The notes: generated from the sequence alone by a model not told the origin. A stretch of DNA of 64,000 nucleotides from Cryobacterium sp. GrIS_2_6 (GCF_035984545.1 NZ_JAXCHP010000001.1:1488001-1552000), one strand, 5' to 3'; shown: positions 18,701-26,931, numbered from the stretch's first letter. Numbers and translations are program-made.

Positions 18701-18885
18701 CGACAGCATTCATCGCGCTCTGGGATGAAGGCCTGACTCTTTCGACCAGTGCGGCCCAGAAACGCGACGCACGTGGCGACGTCATTTTTAAAGTCGGAGG
18801 CCGCACACTTCGAGGCGTTCCCGTTGGTTTGGACTCGATCATAGGTGCGTCCAAAAGCGCCGCGGGTCGCGACGGCGATTATTGA
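15778..18885 (+). CDS. TOPRIM/helicase replication protein of mobile element
   Basis: A 1035-residue protein. The N-terminal part (about 40-260) resembles the DUF3854/TOPRIM-like region of phage and plasmid primase-helicases: ILPWYRVDL, then LLVTKGVLNGDRALTSLL and VTVLAVVDSARPPSSEVW, where TOPRIM proteins have E-G and D-x-D. Here the acidic residues are largely replaced, so primase activity is doubtful. The C-terminal half has a P-loop ATPase: Walker A GASGSGKSF near 599 and Walker B NIWVLDDLAP near 646, followed by ARG-rich sensor region and LLVLTAENEHSISSVRDRTI. Such DUF927-like helicases drive replication of integrative elements and plasmids. Iterons lie just upstream. No integrase or relaxase is visible nearby. 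Confidence 0.7.
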   Translation: MTESASNEFPTTPLQPEAFAPFVKPTEAALLVRYGIAPLVAAARGYRTLDRLSVPDLAKSEGLGSITSKGHRAVLDMVRTDSALILPWYRVDLVTAAQSAGQTPAPTTTQLRSSSSSSGSPSTMMLGSDLVMDVHPATPPGWCAASPTLLVTKGVLNGDRALTSLLRAHLIDDEVLATGADISPAEAIRTLHALMLGIRPSDRVTVLAVVDSARPPSSEVWEVMQLAGREMILALGGNESSDWNAWSRSNDLWTSGESRNAVMKIVGVESKDPQTQPRETRPSALPQISGDPDSGDHALGSEVLSEGGLVWSDLLSSAVPRMPEAPARTRGATEIGAWRVSLDGCGVQQLCRRENLFGHASSPEWEDRIAIGGQVIAMETHRAPTELEVSTGRFGAGVNKDTPFGPSTCRIRLQWLREDFTIDSADVTGPATLLMYPPEHWDRRGAYVPNNLLQHPAWPPHGARGHEWLRAIKANQSIATAEILVWDTMGWVPVEASPICAFISGGTVIARNVTDRDRTHAGVTNTVLPGASGFALPDSPHPVMSEMWKEQVRNDLRSLRETYIENAPWRDRNVAALVMAAGMRPSVPSPCTTVIWFQGASGSGKSFTVSQILSFHQRGPIWTDKHLPGAIRDTATGSEQAVAQTNIWVLDDLAPTQEGQKYRAEEDKAGTLVRSVHGNFGKRRSGIDLKAREVFTPHALLVLTAENEHSISSVRDRTIIVNLSINSLVNDAARDRLERFRDNNRAPGRLLAAAAQAFQYVAERDSWPNMLGILTGETPEAVGAEGAGNAAQSFKTRYERLAKDRISRAVSGGKPDVRHREMAVDLMLGLAPLSILAEMVGDSEMSGLLDPERSDGLPARIASFAVSSFEAQAESTPVIALLGAIRETLAAGHAHILNPQNPSQPPLPISDRFGNNALGWRTDPDGKMQPLGRSIGYLKANRGGPLNIVMLNRQNAFDEAQRHYPKALPPGTSVSTAFIALWDEGLTLSTSAAQKRDARGDVIFKVGGRTLRGVPVGLDSIIGASKSAAGRDGDY

Positions 18886-19162
18886 TGCGCTGGGAACACC
18901 AGAAATCCACGCTTGCCAACTGTCGTATTTTGTCGGGGATGCTTTAGCCGCGACAGCGACCGTTGACTTGAGGACAGAGGCAGATCGCCGGAGTCCCAGG
19001 AACCTCGTTCATGCGATTGAGGTCGCGCCCCGCAGGTTGAAATCCGGTGCCATGAGGGGTGGCGCAACTCCGACGGGGGCAGTACCTGCTGCTTTCGGTT
19101 GAAAATCGCGTCACGGCCGGCGACGCATTCGCCGTTTCTTCATCGCCGCACACGTAGTTGTT

Positions 19163-19360
19163 ATGATCTTCCGCTCGAACTACTCCGATGTTCATCCGCG
19201 CACGCCTCAGGGGCGCTGGGCTAGGAAAACGAAATCAGCGGCTGAGGCAGCGGTTGTGCTGGCTGTCCGCCCTGATGCGGCGGGATCGAACTCGGAATTG
19301 AACGCGAGAAAACCGAGCATCTCCGACCTGACGCGGGTGGCGCGTCGCCTCATCGGGTAG
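19163..19360 (+). pseudogene. Mobile-element gene cut by IS21 element 3 (5' part)
   Basis: From ATG 19163 the frame reads MIFRSNYSDVHPRTPQGRWA and continues to 19351, where the terminal repeat of an IS21 element supplies a stop (GGGTAG at 19355-19360). HPRTPQGRWA resembles starts of uncharacterised actinobacterial element proteins (hpR...GrFa). The 3' part may be the frame at 24573-24893 on the other side of the insertion. Product unknown. Confidence 0.35.
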
Positions 19361-19584
19361 CGCTGTTCTGATAACCCGGTAGCGCTCTTCTGCCTAAGTG
19401 GTAGCGGCCCGGACTGTCTGCCCGGGCCGCTGCGGTTTCACTCCCAGTGTCAATGGCCAATTGGAACTGCCCGTAGGCGGCCAGCAGAATTGCCCGCTGG
19501 TGGCCACGAGAATTGCCCGGTCATGGCCAACAGATCTGCCCACCTGGGTGTTGGTGGCGTTGGCCATGCGCGGTCGGTGTTGGT

Positions 19585-20364
19585 TTAGTTCATTTTCGTG
19601 ACGCCTTTCCCGGCGAGTGCCTGCGTGAGGCGGATCGAGTCGCCCGAGGTCTGGCAGACGTGGGCGTGGTGCAGGAGCCGGTCAACGGTCGCGGTCGCGA
19701 GGGTCTTGGGCATCAGTTCGTCGAAGCCCGCGGGATGCAGGTTCGACGAGACCGCAATGGATCGTTTCTCGTAGGCGGCATCGACGAGTCGATAGAGGCC
19801 CTCGGCTGCGTCGGCCCCGACTTCGAGCAGCCCGATGTCATCGATCACGATCAGATCCGAGCGCAGGATCCGGGCAACGACCCGGCCGACGGAGTCGTCG
19901 GCGCGGTGCGCGCGGACGAGAGCGCCGAGGTCCTCGAGGCGGAACCACGCGACCCTCATGCCGGCCTCGACGACTTGCTGGCCGAGGGCCTCGAGGAAGA
20001 ACGTCTTCCCAGTCCCGGAGGGCCCGCAAACGACGACGTTTTCCTTCCGGCCAATCCATTCCAACGTGCGGAGGGCCTGCTGCGTCGGGGCTGGGATCGA
20101 GGACGCTGACTCATCCCACGTGTCGAACGTTTTCCCCGTTGGGAACCCCGCGGCCCGGCGCCTGGTGGCGAGCATTGACCGGGATCGTCCGTTGACTTCC
20201 TCAACGAACAGGGCCTTGATGATCTCGACGGGTTCCCAGCGTTGCGCCCGGGCGGTCGCGATCAGTTCCGGCGCCAGGGCGCGGGCGTAGGGCATCTTCA
20301 ACTGCCGCATGAGCGCTTCCAGGTCCGCGGGCAGCGCGGGCGCGGCGGCCTGGGTGACGCTCAC
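19585..20364 (-). CDS. istB: IstB helper ATPase of IS21 element 2
   Basis: GTG start overlaps the istA stop by 4 bp. Walker A GPSGTGKTFFLEALG, Walker B SDLIVIDDIGLLEVG, AVSSNLHPAGFDELM sensor region and the C-terminal TVDRLLHHAHVCQTSGDSIRL are intact. 259 residues, normal for the family. Confidence 0.93.
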   Translation of the reverse strand: MSVTQAAAPALPADLEALMRQLKMPYARALAPELIATARAQRWEPVEIIKALFVEEVNGRSRSMLATRRRAAGFPTGKTFDTWDESASSIPAPTQQALRTLEWIGRKENVVVCGPSGTGKTFFLEALGQQVVEAGMRVAWFRLEDLGALVRAHRADDSVGRVVARILRSDLIVIDDIGLLEVGADAAEGLYRLVDAAYEKRSIAVSSNLHPAGFDELMPKTLATATVDRLLHHAHVCQTSGDSIRLTQALAGKGVTKMN

Positions 20365-21887
20365 GCGCTCTGCTCCAACTCGTCATCGGCGGCTTGCCCG
20401 ATCGCAGCCCACCCGGCGGTGCCCTGCGCGAGCGAGCTGGTCTCGCCCGCCGTCCGTGCCGGCGGGCGCGCGGCGCCCGCGCTGAGGAGGGAGGCGAGGT
20501 CACCGGTCGCGAAACGACCATAAGTGGCCGCCTGGCCGAGGGCCTCGTCGACCGGGGCGGTGCCGCTGATCTTGGCCAGCGCGACGGCCTCAGCCATCTT
20601 CACGTTCATCCGCGCGGTCCCGGCCGCGGCCGCCTCGAGCAACCACGCGTGCGCGCCGGCCCCGATGGCCAGGAACTCCGTCTCGGCCGCGCTGCGCGGG
20701 GTGATCGTGTAATCGCCCGGGATCTTCTCCCGGTGATCGGGGAAGTGCGCGTCATCAATCTTCGGGCTGCCGGGCCGGGCCCTTTGGTGCCGGGCGACCT
20801 CGACGGGCCCGTCACTGCCGACATGGACAATGACGACCTGCTCGTCAGAGCCGACGCCGTGGCTGCGGACGAAGACACGGGCGCCGAGCAAGTGCGCCGG
20901 CACCGAGTACTGGCCGTTCTCGAACGTGACCATCGGCGTGTTCTCCGGGACGGCGCGGGTCAGGCCCAGCGCGACGGTGTGCGCAGTGTCAGGGACCCGG
21001 TGCAACCGGGGCCGTTCCTCCTCGAGCATCACCGACGGCTTCCGCCTGGTGGCGCGGTGCTCTCGGGTGTTGACCAGGGCCATGAATGCTTCGCAGGCCG
21101 CTTCGACCTCGGCGAACGACGCGTAGTCGGGCCGGAGGTTGGTGTCTTTGGGCACGATGTCAGCCTTGGCGAGCTTCACCGAGGACTCCACCCCGCCCTT
21201 GGACGCGGGATCCGCGGGCTGGCACGTGAGCACGCTCACCCCGTAGTGGCGGGCGAAGTCCACCGTCTGCGGATTCCGCACCGGAACCCCGGCAACATGA
21301 GACACGGTGACCGTTTTCTCGTTATCGGTCAGGACGTAGGTCGGCGCGCCGCCAAGGAGCCGGAACGAGCGATCCAGCGCGGCGAACACGCTCGGCGCCG
21401 TGCGGTCCCGTAACGCGATCACAATCCGGAACCGCGACCACGCCAGCCACGCGACGAACAACACCGTTTTCTTCCCATCGATGACGGGGCCGTCGCCGAA
21501 GTCATACTGCAACCACATCCCCGGCTCCGTGATCCACGGCCGGTGCACCCGCACCCGGCCGAGCCGGAACGCAGCACGGACCTGCGCGACCGCGCGCCGC
21601 GTCGACCGCTCCGAACCCGCGTAGCCCAAGCCGATCAGTTTCGCGTGGGCCCGGTCCGCACGGATCTTGCCCTGCGACGCCTCCACCCATTCCTCGATCT
21701 TCGGCAAGAACGGATCCGTGACCCGGCCCCGGTAAGCGGGCTCCGCGAGCGGCCGGCCCGCGTCGCGCGCCGCGACGTGCCGGGCGACAGTGTGATGCGA
21801 GCACCCGGTGAGCTCGGCAGCAGCACGCAACGACTCAGTCAGGTCGTAGGCAGCGAGTATTTCCATGATTTCTCCGTCAAACTTCAT
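20361..21887 (-). CDS. istA: IstA transposase of IS21 element 2
   Basis: 508-residue DDE transposase. HTH at the N-terminus (RAAAELTGCSHHTVARHVA), catalytic core with WLQYDFGDGPVIDG (Asp), YVLTDNEKTVTV (Asp) and SKGGVESSVKLAKAD (Glu). ATG 21887 follows GGAAGGGG; ATG 21866 follows CGGAG and matches the usual family start (MEILAAYDL), so either may be used. Appears functional. Confidence 0.93.
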   Translation of the reverse strand: MKFDGEIMEILAAYDLTESLRAAAELTGCSHHTVARHVAARDAGRPLAEPAYRGRVTDPFLPKIEEWVEASQGKIRADRAHAKLIGLGYAGSERSTRRAVAQVRAAFRLGRVRVHRPWITEPGMWLQYDFGDGPVIDGKKTVLFVAWLAWSRFRIVIALRDRTAPSVFAALDRSFRLLGGAPTYVLTDNEKTVTVSHVAGVPVRNPQTVDFARHYGVSVLTCQPADPASKGGVESSVKLAKADIVPKDTNLRPDYASFAEVEAACEAFMALVNTREHRATRRKPSVMLEEERPRLHRVPDTAHTVALGLTRAVPENTPMVTFENGQYSVPAHLLGARVFVRSHGVGSDEQVVIVHVGSDGPVEVARHQRARPGSPKIDDAHFPDHREKIPGDYTITPRSAAETEFLAIGAGAHAWLLEAAAAGTARMNVKMAEAVALAKISGTAPVDEALGQAATYGRFATGDLASLLSAGAARPPARTAGETSSLAQGTAGWAAIGQAADDELEQSA

Positions 21888-22077
21888 TCAGGGCCCCTTC
21901 CTGGGCGACTTTGATGCGACTAGACACCGTCATCAAATCCCAGGAAGGGGCTCCCGCCACGTAACCGGGCGGGGGTTCAGAAATAGAAGTGGGCAGATCT
22001 CATGGCCACCAACGGGCCGTTCTACTGGCCATCAGTGGGCACTTCCGTGGCCGCCTATGGGCAGTTTGGCATGGCCG

Positions 22078-22851
22078 CTAACACTCCCAGTAGGTGTCGT
22101 GGCTGCGGGTTTGTTCGTTGCGGTGCCTGCGCATGTCAATCTGGCCCAGGTTGATGATCCGGGCGTGGTTCGCGAGGCGGTTCACGATGGAGTCCGCCGC
22201 GACCCGGTCGGGGAGTTCGGCGACCCAGTGCGCTGGCCCGGTCTGTGAGGCGATCATCGTCGGCAACCGGTGTTCTCGGTTCGCGAGCACGGCGAACAAG
22301 TCGCTGGCGGCGTCGCTGTCGATGCCGACGGTGAGGAAGTCATCGATGATGAGTAGGTCGATGTTGGACAGCTCGTTCAGCAGCTTCTGGTGCGCGATGC
22401 CATTGCCGCGGGCGATGACGAGCCGCCGGGCGAGGTCGTCCATCCGGAAGTAGGCGACCGTGTGCTCGCTCTGGCAGGCGCTGATCCCGAGCGCGCAGGC
22501 GAGGTAGGTTTTCCCGCCTCCGCTGGGCGAGATGATGAGCAGGTTCGTCGAATCCGCCCGCCACTGATGGGTGGCATAGCGGCGCATCCGAACGGGGGTG
22601 ATGCCGCGCCCGTCGCGGTAGTCGACTTCCGCAATCGTGGCTCCGGGAATCGGAAGCTGTGCCTGGCGGATCAGCCGCTCGACCTTGTTCACCCGCCGGG
22701 ATTCCAACGCGTCGTCGACGGCGGTGAGGAACAGCTGCTCCGGGGTGAGGGTGTCGTTGGCCTCGTCCTGGATGAGTTCCTCCAGCCGGGTCGCAACATG
22801 GGTGACCCGCAGGGCCCGGAACTTGTCGTAGTCGATGCTCGTGAAGGTCAT
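22078..22851 (-). CDS. istB: IstB helper ATPase of IS21 element 3, new stop codon
   Basis: ATG overlaps the istA stop. Walker A SPSGGGKTYLACALG, Walker B IDLLIIDDFLTVG and the C-terminal SIVNRLANHARIINLGQIDM are intact. Element 2 inserted after the codons for YWE: the original stop (TGA, still visible on the far side at 19438-19440) has been replaced by Cys and a TAG formed by the tip of element 2. The protein therefore gains one residue only and may remain active. 257 residues. Confidence 0.9.
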   Translation of the reverse strand: MTFTSIDYDKFRALRVTHVATRLEELIQDEANDTLTPEQLFLTAVDDALESRRVNKVERLIRQAQLPIPGATIAEVDYRDGRGITPVRMRRYATHQWRADSTNLLIISPSGGGKTYLACALGISACQSEHTVAYFRMDDLARRLVIARGNGIAHQKLLNELSNIDLLIIDDFLTVGIDSDAASDLFAVLANREHRLPTMIASQTGPAHWVAELPDRVAADSIVNRLANHARIINLGQIDMRRHRNEQTRSHDTYWEC

Positions 22852-24440
22852 CGCCCGGTCCCTTCGCCGATCTCGTAGTGGGACGCATCGCGAACATAGA
22901 CGTCCGGTCCGGAGTCCCGGAAGACGACGGTGCTGCCGCGCTTGCGGGTCGAGGCTGCCGGGATCAGCGGCTTCGGTTTCTTCGCGTCGCTGTCGATCGT
23001 GGCCATGAGGTGTTTCAACGTCGTGTAGGTGGGGTGCGCACGGCGGTTCAGCAGCTCCTGGCAGGCGGCGTCCAGCCGTTGCCGGTTGTTCTTGCCGAGC
23101 CCGTCGAGGATGTTCTGGCAGGCCAGATACCCTTGCGCCTCGATGCTCTGGGCGTCGAGGATCTGCTCGATCACCGTGACCGTCGCCGGGCCGAAACTAC
23201 GCGCCCGATCGGTGAACCACCGCCTCGACCACAGCCCGTCGATATTGCGGTGCTGCGGCGGAACATGCTCCGGCAGGGTCGAGTACTGGCCTTTCCGGCC
23301 CGTCAACCGCGGGTGTTTGCAAATGATGTCGTTCCCGTCGAACACCGTCACCGTCGAAGCGGTCAGCCGCACCCGCAACAGCTTGCCGGCCAACGCGAAC
23401 GGCACCGAATACCGTTGGGTGTCGGCGGTGACGTGGTAGTTGCGGGCCGCCTTGAGCTCCTTCCACTGGACGTCCTCGAATGCCGCGTCCGGCAACGAAC
23501 CCAGCAGCTTCCTCTCTTCGGCATCGAACCTCTCCCACCGGGTCGAGCCGTCAGCGCGGCGGATATCGTGGTTGATCTCCCGCACCCGCTCAACAATCGC
23601 GTCGTTCAACTCGGCCAGAGTCGTGAAAACATCGTCCTCGAGATACCCGATGACGCGTTTATTGACGACGTTCACCGCGTTCTCGGCCGACGCCTTGTCC
23701 CTTGGGCGCTTCACTCTGGCGGGGACGATCGCGCACTGGTAGTGGTCGGCGAGCTGCTGATAGCGGGCATTCACCACCCGCTCCGCATCGCCGGGGTGGG
23801 ACCGGTTCGTCGCAGTCGTCGGGTTGTCCGGCACGATGATCTGCGGCACCCCGCCGAAGAATGCGAATGCCTGAACGTGGGCGTCGAGCCAGGCCGGCGA
23901 CTTCATATCAATGAACGCGCAGCAGAACATCAGCCCGGAGAACGGCAGCACCGCGACGAACAGCACCGCCTTCGTAGTCTCACCGGTGACCGCGTCGACC
24001 AGCTCGATGGTGTCGCCGGCCCAGTCCACCAGCATCGCCCGGCCCGGCTCGTGGTTCAGCACCGCGACCAAGTCGTGGCTGCGGACGTAGTCGGTGAACA
24101 GGGCGCAGAACTGCGAATAGCCATACTTCTTCCCGAGGTCCTTCGTGTCGACGTAGCGGCGCCAGGCCAACAACAGGGTGAAATGCCGGTTCGTTTTCAT
24201 CGACGCCAGCACCCGAGACAGGTCGGGCTGGTCATACTCCTCGGACACCTTCCGGCGCCCGTCCGGGAACCACCCGGCCAGATCGGCGTCGCTGACCGAA
24301 TCCGCCGCGGTGACGCCCCGCGCCTGGATTTCCTGGCTCACCCGGGCCACGGCCCGGTGCGAGCACCCCGCGATCTCCACCACGTCCCGATAACTGCGCC
24401 CCTCCAGCAACAACACCAGAATCTTCCGATAATCCGCCAT
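22848..24440 (-). CDS. istA: IstA transposase of IS21 element 3
   Basis: 530 residues from ATG 24440 (GGAG 9 nt upstream; a TTG further upstream at 24455 is less likely). HTH region SYRDVVEIAGCSHRAVARV; catalytic Asp in AMLVDWAGDTIELVD, second in IIVPDNPTTATN, Glu in DKASAENAVNVVNKRVIGYL. The C-terminal half is complete. A perfect 15-bp inverted repeat sits immediately upstream. Confidence 0.92.
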   Translation of the reverse strand: MADYRKILVLLLEGRSYRDVVEIAGCSHRAVARVSQEIQARGVTAADSVSDADLAGWFPDGRRKVSEEYDQPDLSRVLASMKTNRHFTLLLAWRRYVDTKDLGKKYGYSQFCALFTDYVRSHDLVAVLNHEPGRAMLVDWAGDTIELVDAVTGETTKAVLFVAVLPFSGLMFCCAFIDMKSPAWLDAHVQAFAFFGGVPQIIVPDNPTTATNRSHPGDAERVVNARYQQLADHYQCAIVPARVKRPRDKASAENAVNVVNKRVIGYLEDDVFTTLAELNDAIVERVREINHDIRRADGSTRWERFDAEERKLLGSLPDAAFEDVQWKELKAARNYHVTADTQRYSVPFALAGKLLRVRLTASTVTVFDGNDIICKHPRLTGRKGQYSTLPEHVPPQHRNIDGLWSRRWFTDRARSFGPATVTVIEQILDAQSIEAQGYLACQNILDGLGKNNRQRLDAACQELLNRRAHPTYTTLKHLMATIDSDAKKPKPLIPAASTRKRGSTVVFRDSGPDVYVRDASHYEIGEGTGR

Positions 24441-24457
24441 GAACCAGCACTCCAAAC

Positions 24458-24492
24458 GTGAAACGACAACACCCCATGTGTTGTCGTTTCAC
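24458..24492. repeat. Perfect 15-bp inverted repeat before istA of element 3
   Basis: GTGAAACGACAACAC, a 5-nt loop, then GTGTTGTCGTTTCAC. It lies 17 bp upstream of the istA ATG, between the terminal repeats and the gene. As RNA it would form a very stable hairpin in the leader; as DNA it could be a repressor or transposase site. It could also limit transcription entering from outside. Confidence 0.85.
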
Positions 24493-24572
24493 AGCAGAGC
24501 AGCACACCCGCGTCGAGCGCTACCTTGTCCCCGGAATCGCGCTACCGGATCGTCAGAACAGCGCTACCCGAT

Positions 24573-24893
24573 AGGGCGACTCGCCAGCGGGCCCGAGTAT
24601 CCGATTCGGGCCCTCGAATGGACGATGGTTTCACCGGTTGGGGCGCGGAACTCGGGAACGAAACCATAGAAGGGGCCAAGACCGCGCGCCGAATAAGTGA
24701 CCGAAATCGTCTGGCCCTTCAACTCGGGCTAGACGGTTCAGATACATTTTCGATATTCGAGAGGCTCACCGCGCTCGATGCCAAATCCGAAGATGATGAG
24801 TTGCCAGCTATGGCGAATGCCGACGACAGCGTGGAGGTCCTCATTGCCAAGTTGATTGGTGTCCGCGAACGACGCTCGTCGATGGGCGGTTGA
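24573..24893 (+). pseudogene. Possible 3' part of the gene cut by IS21 element 3
   Basis: After the right end of element 3 the + strand stays open to a stop at 24891-24893 and reads plausibly as protein in its second half (SIFERLTALDAKSEDDELPA, then VEVLIAKLIGVRE). It may continue the frame broken at 19352. No target duplication was found to prove the join, and there is no family match. Confidence 0.3.
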
Positions 24894-24980
24894 CCAGAAG
24901 CGCCAATGGCCTACTTCTTGCCGAGCGCCAACCCGATGTGTGCCGGGTCCAGCATCGATTCTCAATTGCCCACCGAACTG

Positions 24981-25481
24981 CTATTGCGCCCCGGGCACTC
25001 CCATCACCCCACCCGCAAAGTCGAACAACCAGAACATCTCCTCGACCCTCTTCACCCCAACCATCAGCCGGCCGTCCGCGACGAACACCCGCCGGTGCGC
25101 TGCGATCGACCGCAGATTCACCTCGGCGACGGAACTGCAAGCTTTTACGCCGGCGGCGCACGCCGCAGCGCCGGCCGCCTCGTACAGCTCGCCGAACAGG
25201 CCGACTCCCCGCCATTCCGACCGCAGGTACACGGAGGCTTGCACGTCGTACCCGTCCCGGGGTGTGGGGGCGAGCGCGAAGATCCCGGCCGCCTTGTTGT
25301 CGACCCGCACCAGCCAGGAGGTCCGGGGTGCCCGCCGCAGGTTCACTGCCACCAGCTCAGCGCCGTCGTCAGCGCCGGCGACCTCCACGTCGGGTACCCC
25401 GAGGACCTGGCTGGCAGCTGCGACCTGGTTTGCGGTGAGGCTGACGAGGAGGGTGAGCGTGATGGTCACGACCGGAGACAT
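24981..25481 (-). CDS. GNAT-like N-acetyltransferase
   Basis: 166 residues beginning MSPVVTITLTLLVSLTANQVAAA. The middle contains VYLRSEWRGVGLFGELYEAA, which fits GNAT motif A (R/Q-x2-G-x-G/A, here RGVGL), and NLRSIAAHRRVFVADG matches motif B (N..S...y...GF). The acyl acceptor is unknown. The first ~50 bp of the gene are repeated at 26774-26821. The divergent antitoxin-like gene starts about 120 bp away. Confidence 0.6.
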   Translation of the reverse strand: MSPVVTITLTLLVSLTANQVAAASQVLGVPDVEVAGADDGAELVAVNLRRAPRTSWLVRVDNKAAGIFALAPTPRDGYDVQASVYLRSEWRGVGLFGELYEAAGAAACAAGVKACSSVAEVNLRSIAAHRRVFVADGRLMVGVKRVEEMFWLFDFAGGVMGVPGAQ

Positions 25482-25550
25482 GCGGCGAGGCGAGGTACCC
25501 GCGTCGTTCGTTGTTCAAGTTCGGCGGGGACTCAGAAGATCTGGACGGTG

Positions 25551-25560
25551 CCGCGCATGT
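25551..25560 (+). promoter_or_regulatory. CCGCGCATGT element before the antitoxin-like gene
   Basis: Exact copy of the recurring 10-bp element, 44 bp upstream of the ATG at 25605 and in the same direction. If CATGTA acted as the -10, the leader would be about 38 nt and would contain the ribosome site GGGAG. Confidence 0.5.
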
Positions 25561-25604
25561 AACCAGTGCCACGCAACATAATGGATGTGAGGGAGATGTG
25601 ACAA

Positions 25605-25916
25605 ATGGGCAAGCTGGTCTACGCCAACGCGATTGAGTATGAACTTCCCGGGTCACTCGACGATCTGGCCGGGCCGTCGTCGGGTGCCATCAGCCTTCCA
25701 AGGACTATCTACTGGGGCCCAGAAGAGTCAGTCGATCTTGCAGATCCAGTTGACGTTCAACGCATGTATCAGGCCGTCGTTCGGACGGGAACAGCTGAGG
25801 AACAGTGTCTGTGGCTGAATCGCAAGCTGCTGATTTCAGCATGGAGGACGCTTGTCCTACCTGTTCGATGCCAGATGCTCTGGGAGACGAAATTCTCTGA
25901 GCTGTCGAGCCTCTAA
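25605..25916 (+). CDS. Small AbiEii-partner protein, putative antitoxin
   Basis: 103 residues with the pattern LPRTIYWGPEESVDLADPVD, then MYQAVVRTGTAEEQCLWLNR and LPVRCQMLWETKFSEL. GGGAG precedes the ATG. Two relatives occur in this window (36244-36504 and 45375-45725). Small proteins of this type are, as far as I recall, commonly encoded directly upstream of AbiEii-type nucleotidyltransferases in actinobacteria; here the nucleotidyltransferase start lies 2 nt after the stop, indicating translational coupling. It has no recognisable HTH, unlike the AbiEi antitoxin. I infer an antitoxin or regulator; activity is unproven. Confidence 0.65.
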   Translation: MGKLVYANAIEYELPGSLDDLAGPSSGAISLPRTIYWGPEESVDLADPVDVQRMYQAVVRTGTAEEQCLWLNRKLLISAWRTLVLPVRCQMLWETKFSELSSL

Positions 25917-25918
25917 AC

Positions 25919-26674
25919 GTGGCACTCACTCCAGCCCAGCGGGCGGTAAGTATGTCGGGGCTGCGCGCAGCCCGTGAATTCGGATTCGCGCTTGCCGGGT
26001 CCGGCGCCCTCATCGAGCATGGAATCGCATCCAGACGGACTGACGATGCCGACTGGTTCAGCACGATGGAAAATGCGGATTCATTTGGGGCTGCGGTCGA
26101 CGCCGTCACAGCCCAGCTTGAACGAGACGGGTTCACTCTCAACCCGATCAAAAGATCTGGGACATTCTTCAAGTTCGGTGTCGTCTCGCCTGATGGGGAG
26201 ATCGTTGAAGTCGATATGAGTCTCGACTGGCGCCGCTTCAAACCCGCGGAGATTGCGATCGGCCCTGTTCTGAATATCCAGGACGCTGCCGCGGCTAAAG
26301 TCGCCACCATTTACTCTCGCGGGGAGGCCCGAGACTTCATCGACCTTTGGTCGATAAGGGCCTCAGGTCTTTGGAGTGACTGTGAGCTGTTCGCCATGGC
26401 AAAAGACAGGGATGACGGGATCGACGTCGACATGTTCCTGACCATGCTGGCTCAGATCGAAAGGTACGACGATCGTCGATTCTCGATCTACGGGCTCACC
26501 TCGGACGAGATTCTCCAGGTCCGCGCCGCCGCTGTTGGTTTCGGTCTTGCTGTTCAGGCAGGTGATCCGTCAGATCTTGTCGTGCCTGATCACAGTGGTC
26601 AGGATCACGTCCGAGCCCATCCACGTGGTGGTTCTGGCGTTCGCCACTACTGGCGGACCCGGCGTCAGCGCTAA
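25919..26674 (+). CDS. AbiEii/AbiGii-type nucleotidyltransferase toxin
   Basis: Nucleotidyltransferase-fold protein. The core has FALAGSGALIEHGIASRRTD and DADWF, giving the G-S/G-G-x-A-L ... D-x-D pattern of the family, then the third acidic strand IVEVDMSLDWRRF, and AKVATIYSRGEARDFIDLW, the conserved K...R..RDxxDL motif. AbiE toxins transfer nucleotides to tRNA acceptors and cause growth arrest in phage defence. GTG start 2 nt after the partner gene. The last 40 residues (RAHPRGGSGVRHYWRTRRQR) look unlike the family and may result from a lost stop in a decayed downstream region. Confidence 0.75.
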   Translation: MALTPAQRAVSMSGLRAAREFGFALAGSGALIEHGIASRRTDDADWFSTMENADSFGAAVDAVTAQLERDGFTLNPIKRSGTFFKFGVVSPDGEIVEVDMSLDWRRFKPAEIAIGPVLNIQDAAAAKVATIYSRGEARDFIDLWSIRASGLWSDCELFAMAKDRDDGIDVDMFLTMLAQIERYDDRRFSIYGLTSDEILQVRAAAVGFGLAVQAGDPSDLVVPDHSGQDHVRAHPRGGSGVRHYWRTRRQR

Positions 26675-26758
26675 AGGACTCTGAGTGCGGATGAATTTGT
26701 GAGCCGGCTTCATCGGGCCGCAAGGCATCATCAGGTCGAGCCCCTTAACTCGCCGCGG

Positions 26759-26821
26759 GCCCGATGTGGAACCGGTGAGGTTGGCGAGGAGGGTGAGCAT
26801 GATGTGCATGTCCGGAGACAT
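26759..26821 (-). repeat. Copy of the start of the GNAT gene
   Basis: Positions 26774-26821 match 25434-25481 at about seven bases in eight, including the start codon; the frame reads MSPDMHIMLTLLANLTG against MSPVVTITLTLLVSLTA, then diverges. A fragment left by duplication. Confidence 0.6.
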
Positions 26822-26931
26822 GTCGCGATCCACGATTGCGGCCTTTTCTCTCTGGCGTTGGCTGCACCGTCGGAAGGGATCGTGGAATACGAGTCCGCAA
26901 CTCAAAGTTTGACAGGGTGACACGTTAGTAG

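Larger units (their letters stand above)
19448..22084 (-). mobile_element. IS21-family element 2, complete, nested
   Basis: Ends are TGTCAATGGCCA at 19448 and the complement TGTTAGCGGCCA ending at 22084. Multiple internal repeats of GGCCAnnAGAATTGCCC lie within each end. A perfect 7-bp target duplication CTCCCAG flanks it (19441-19447 and 22085-22091). It is inserted in the last codon region of istB of element 3. Confidence 0.92.
19352..24572 (-). mobile_element. IS21-family element 3, carrying element 2 inside it
   Basis: Ends share ATCGGGTAGCGCTGTTCTGA (19352 onward, and complement ending 24572). Each end has three GGTAGCG-type repeats. The element's own genes are 22078-24440; element 2 has inserted at the end of its istB. 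No target duplication is obvious next to these ends, so the exact tips could be a few bases off or one flank may be altered. Confidence 0.8.

Noticed and set aside
19560..19575. Seventh copy of the CCGCGCATGT element
   Set aside because: Matches only nine of ten bases (CCGCGCATGG) and lies after istB inside an IS, with no gene downstream.
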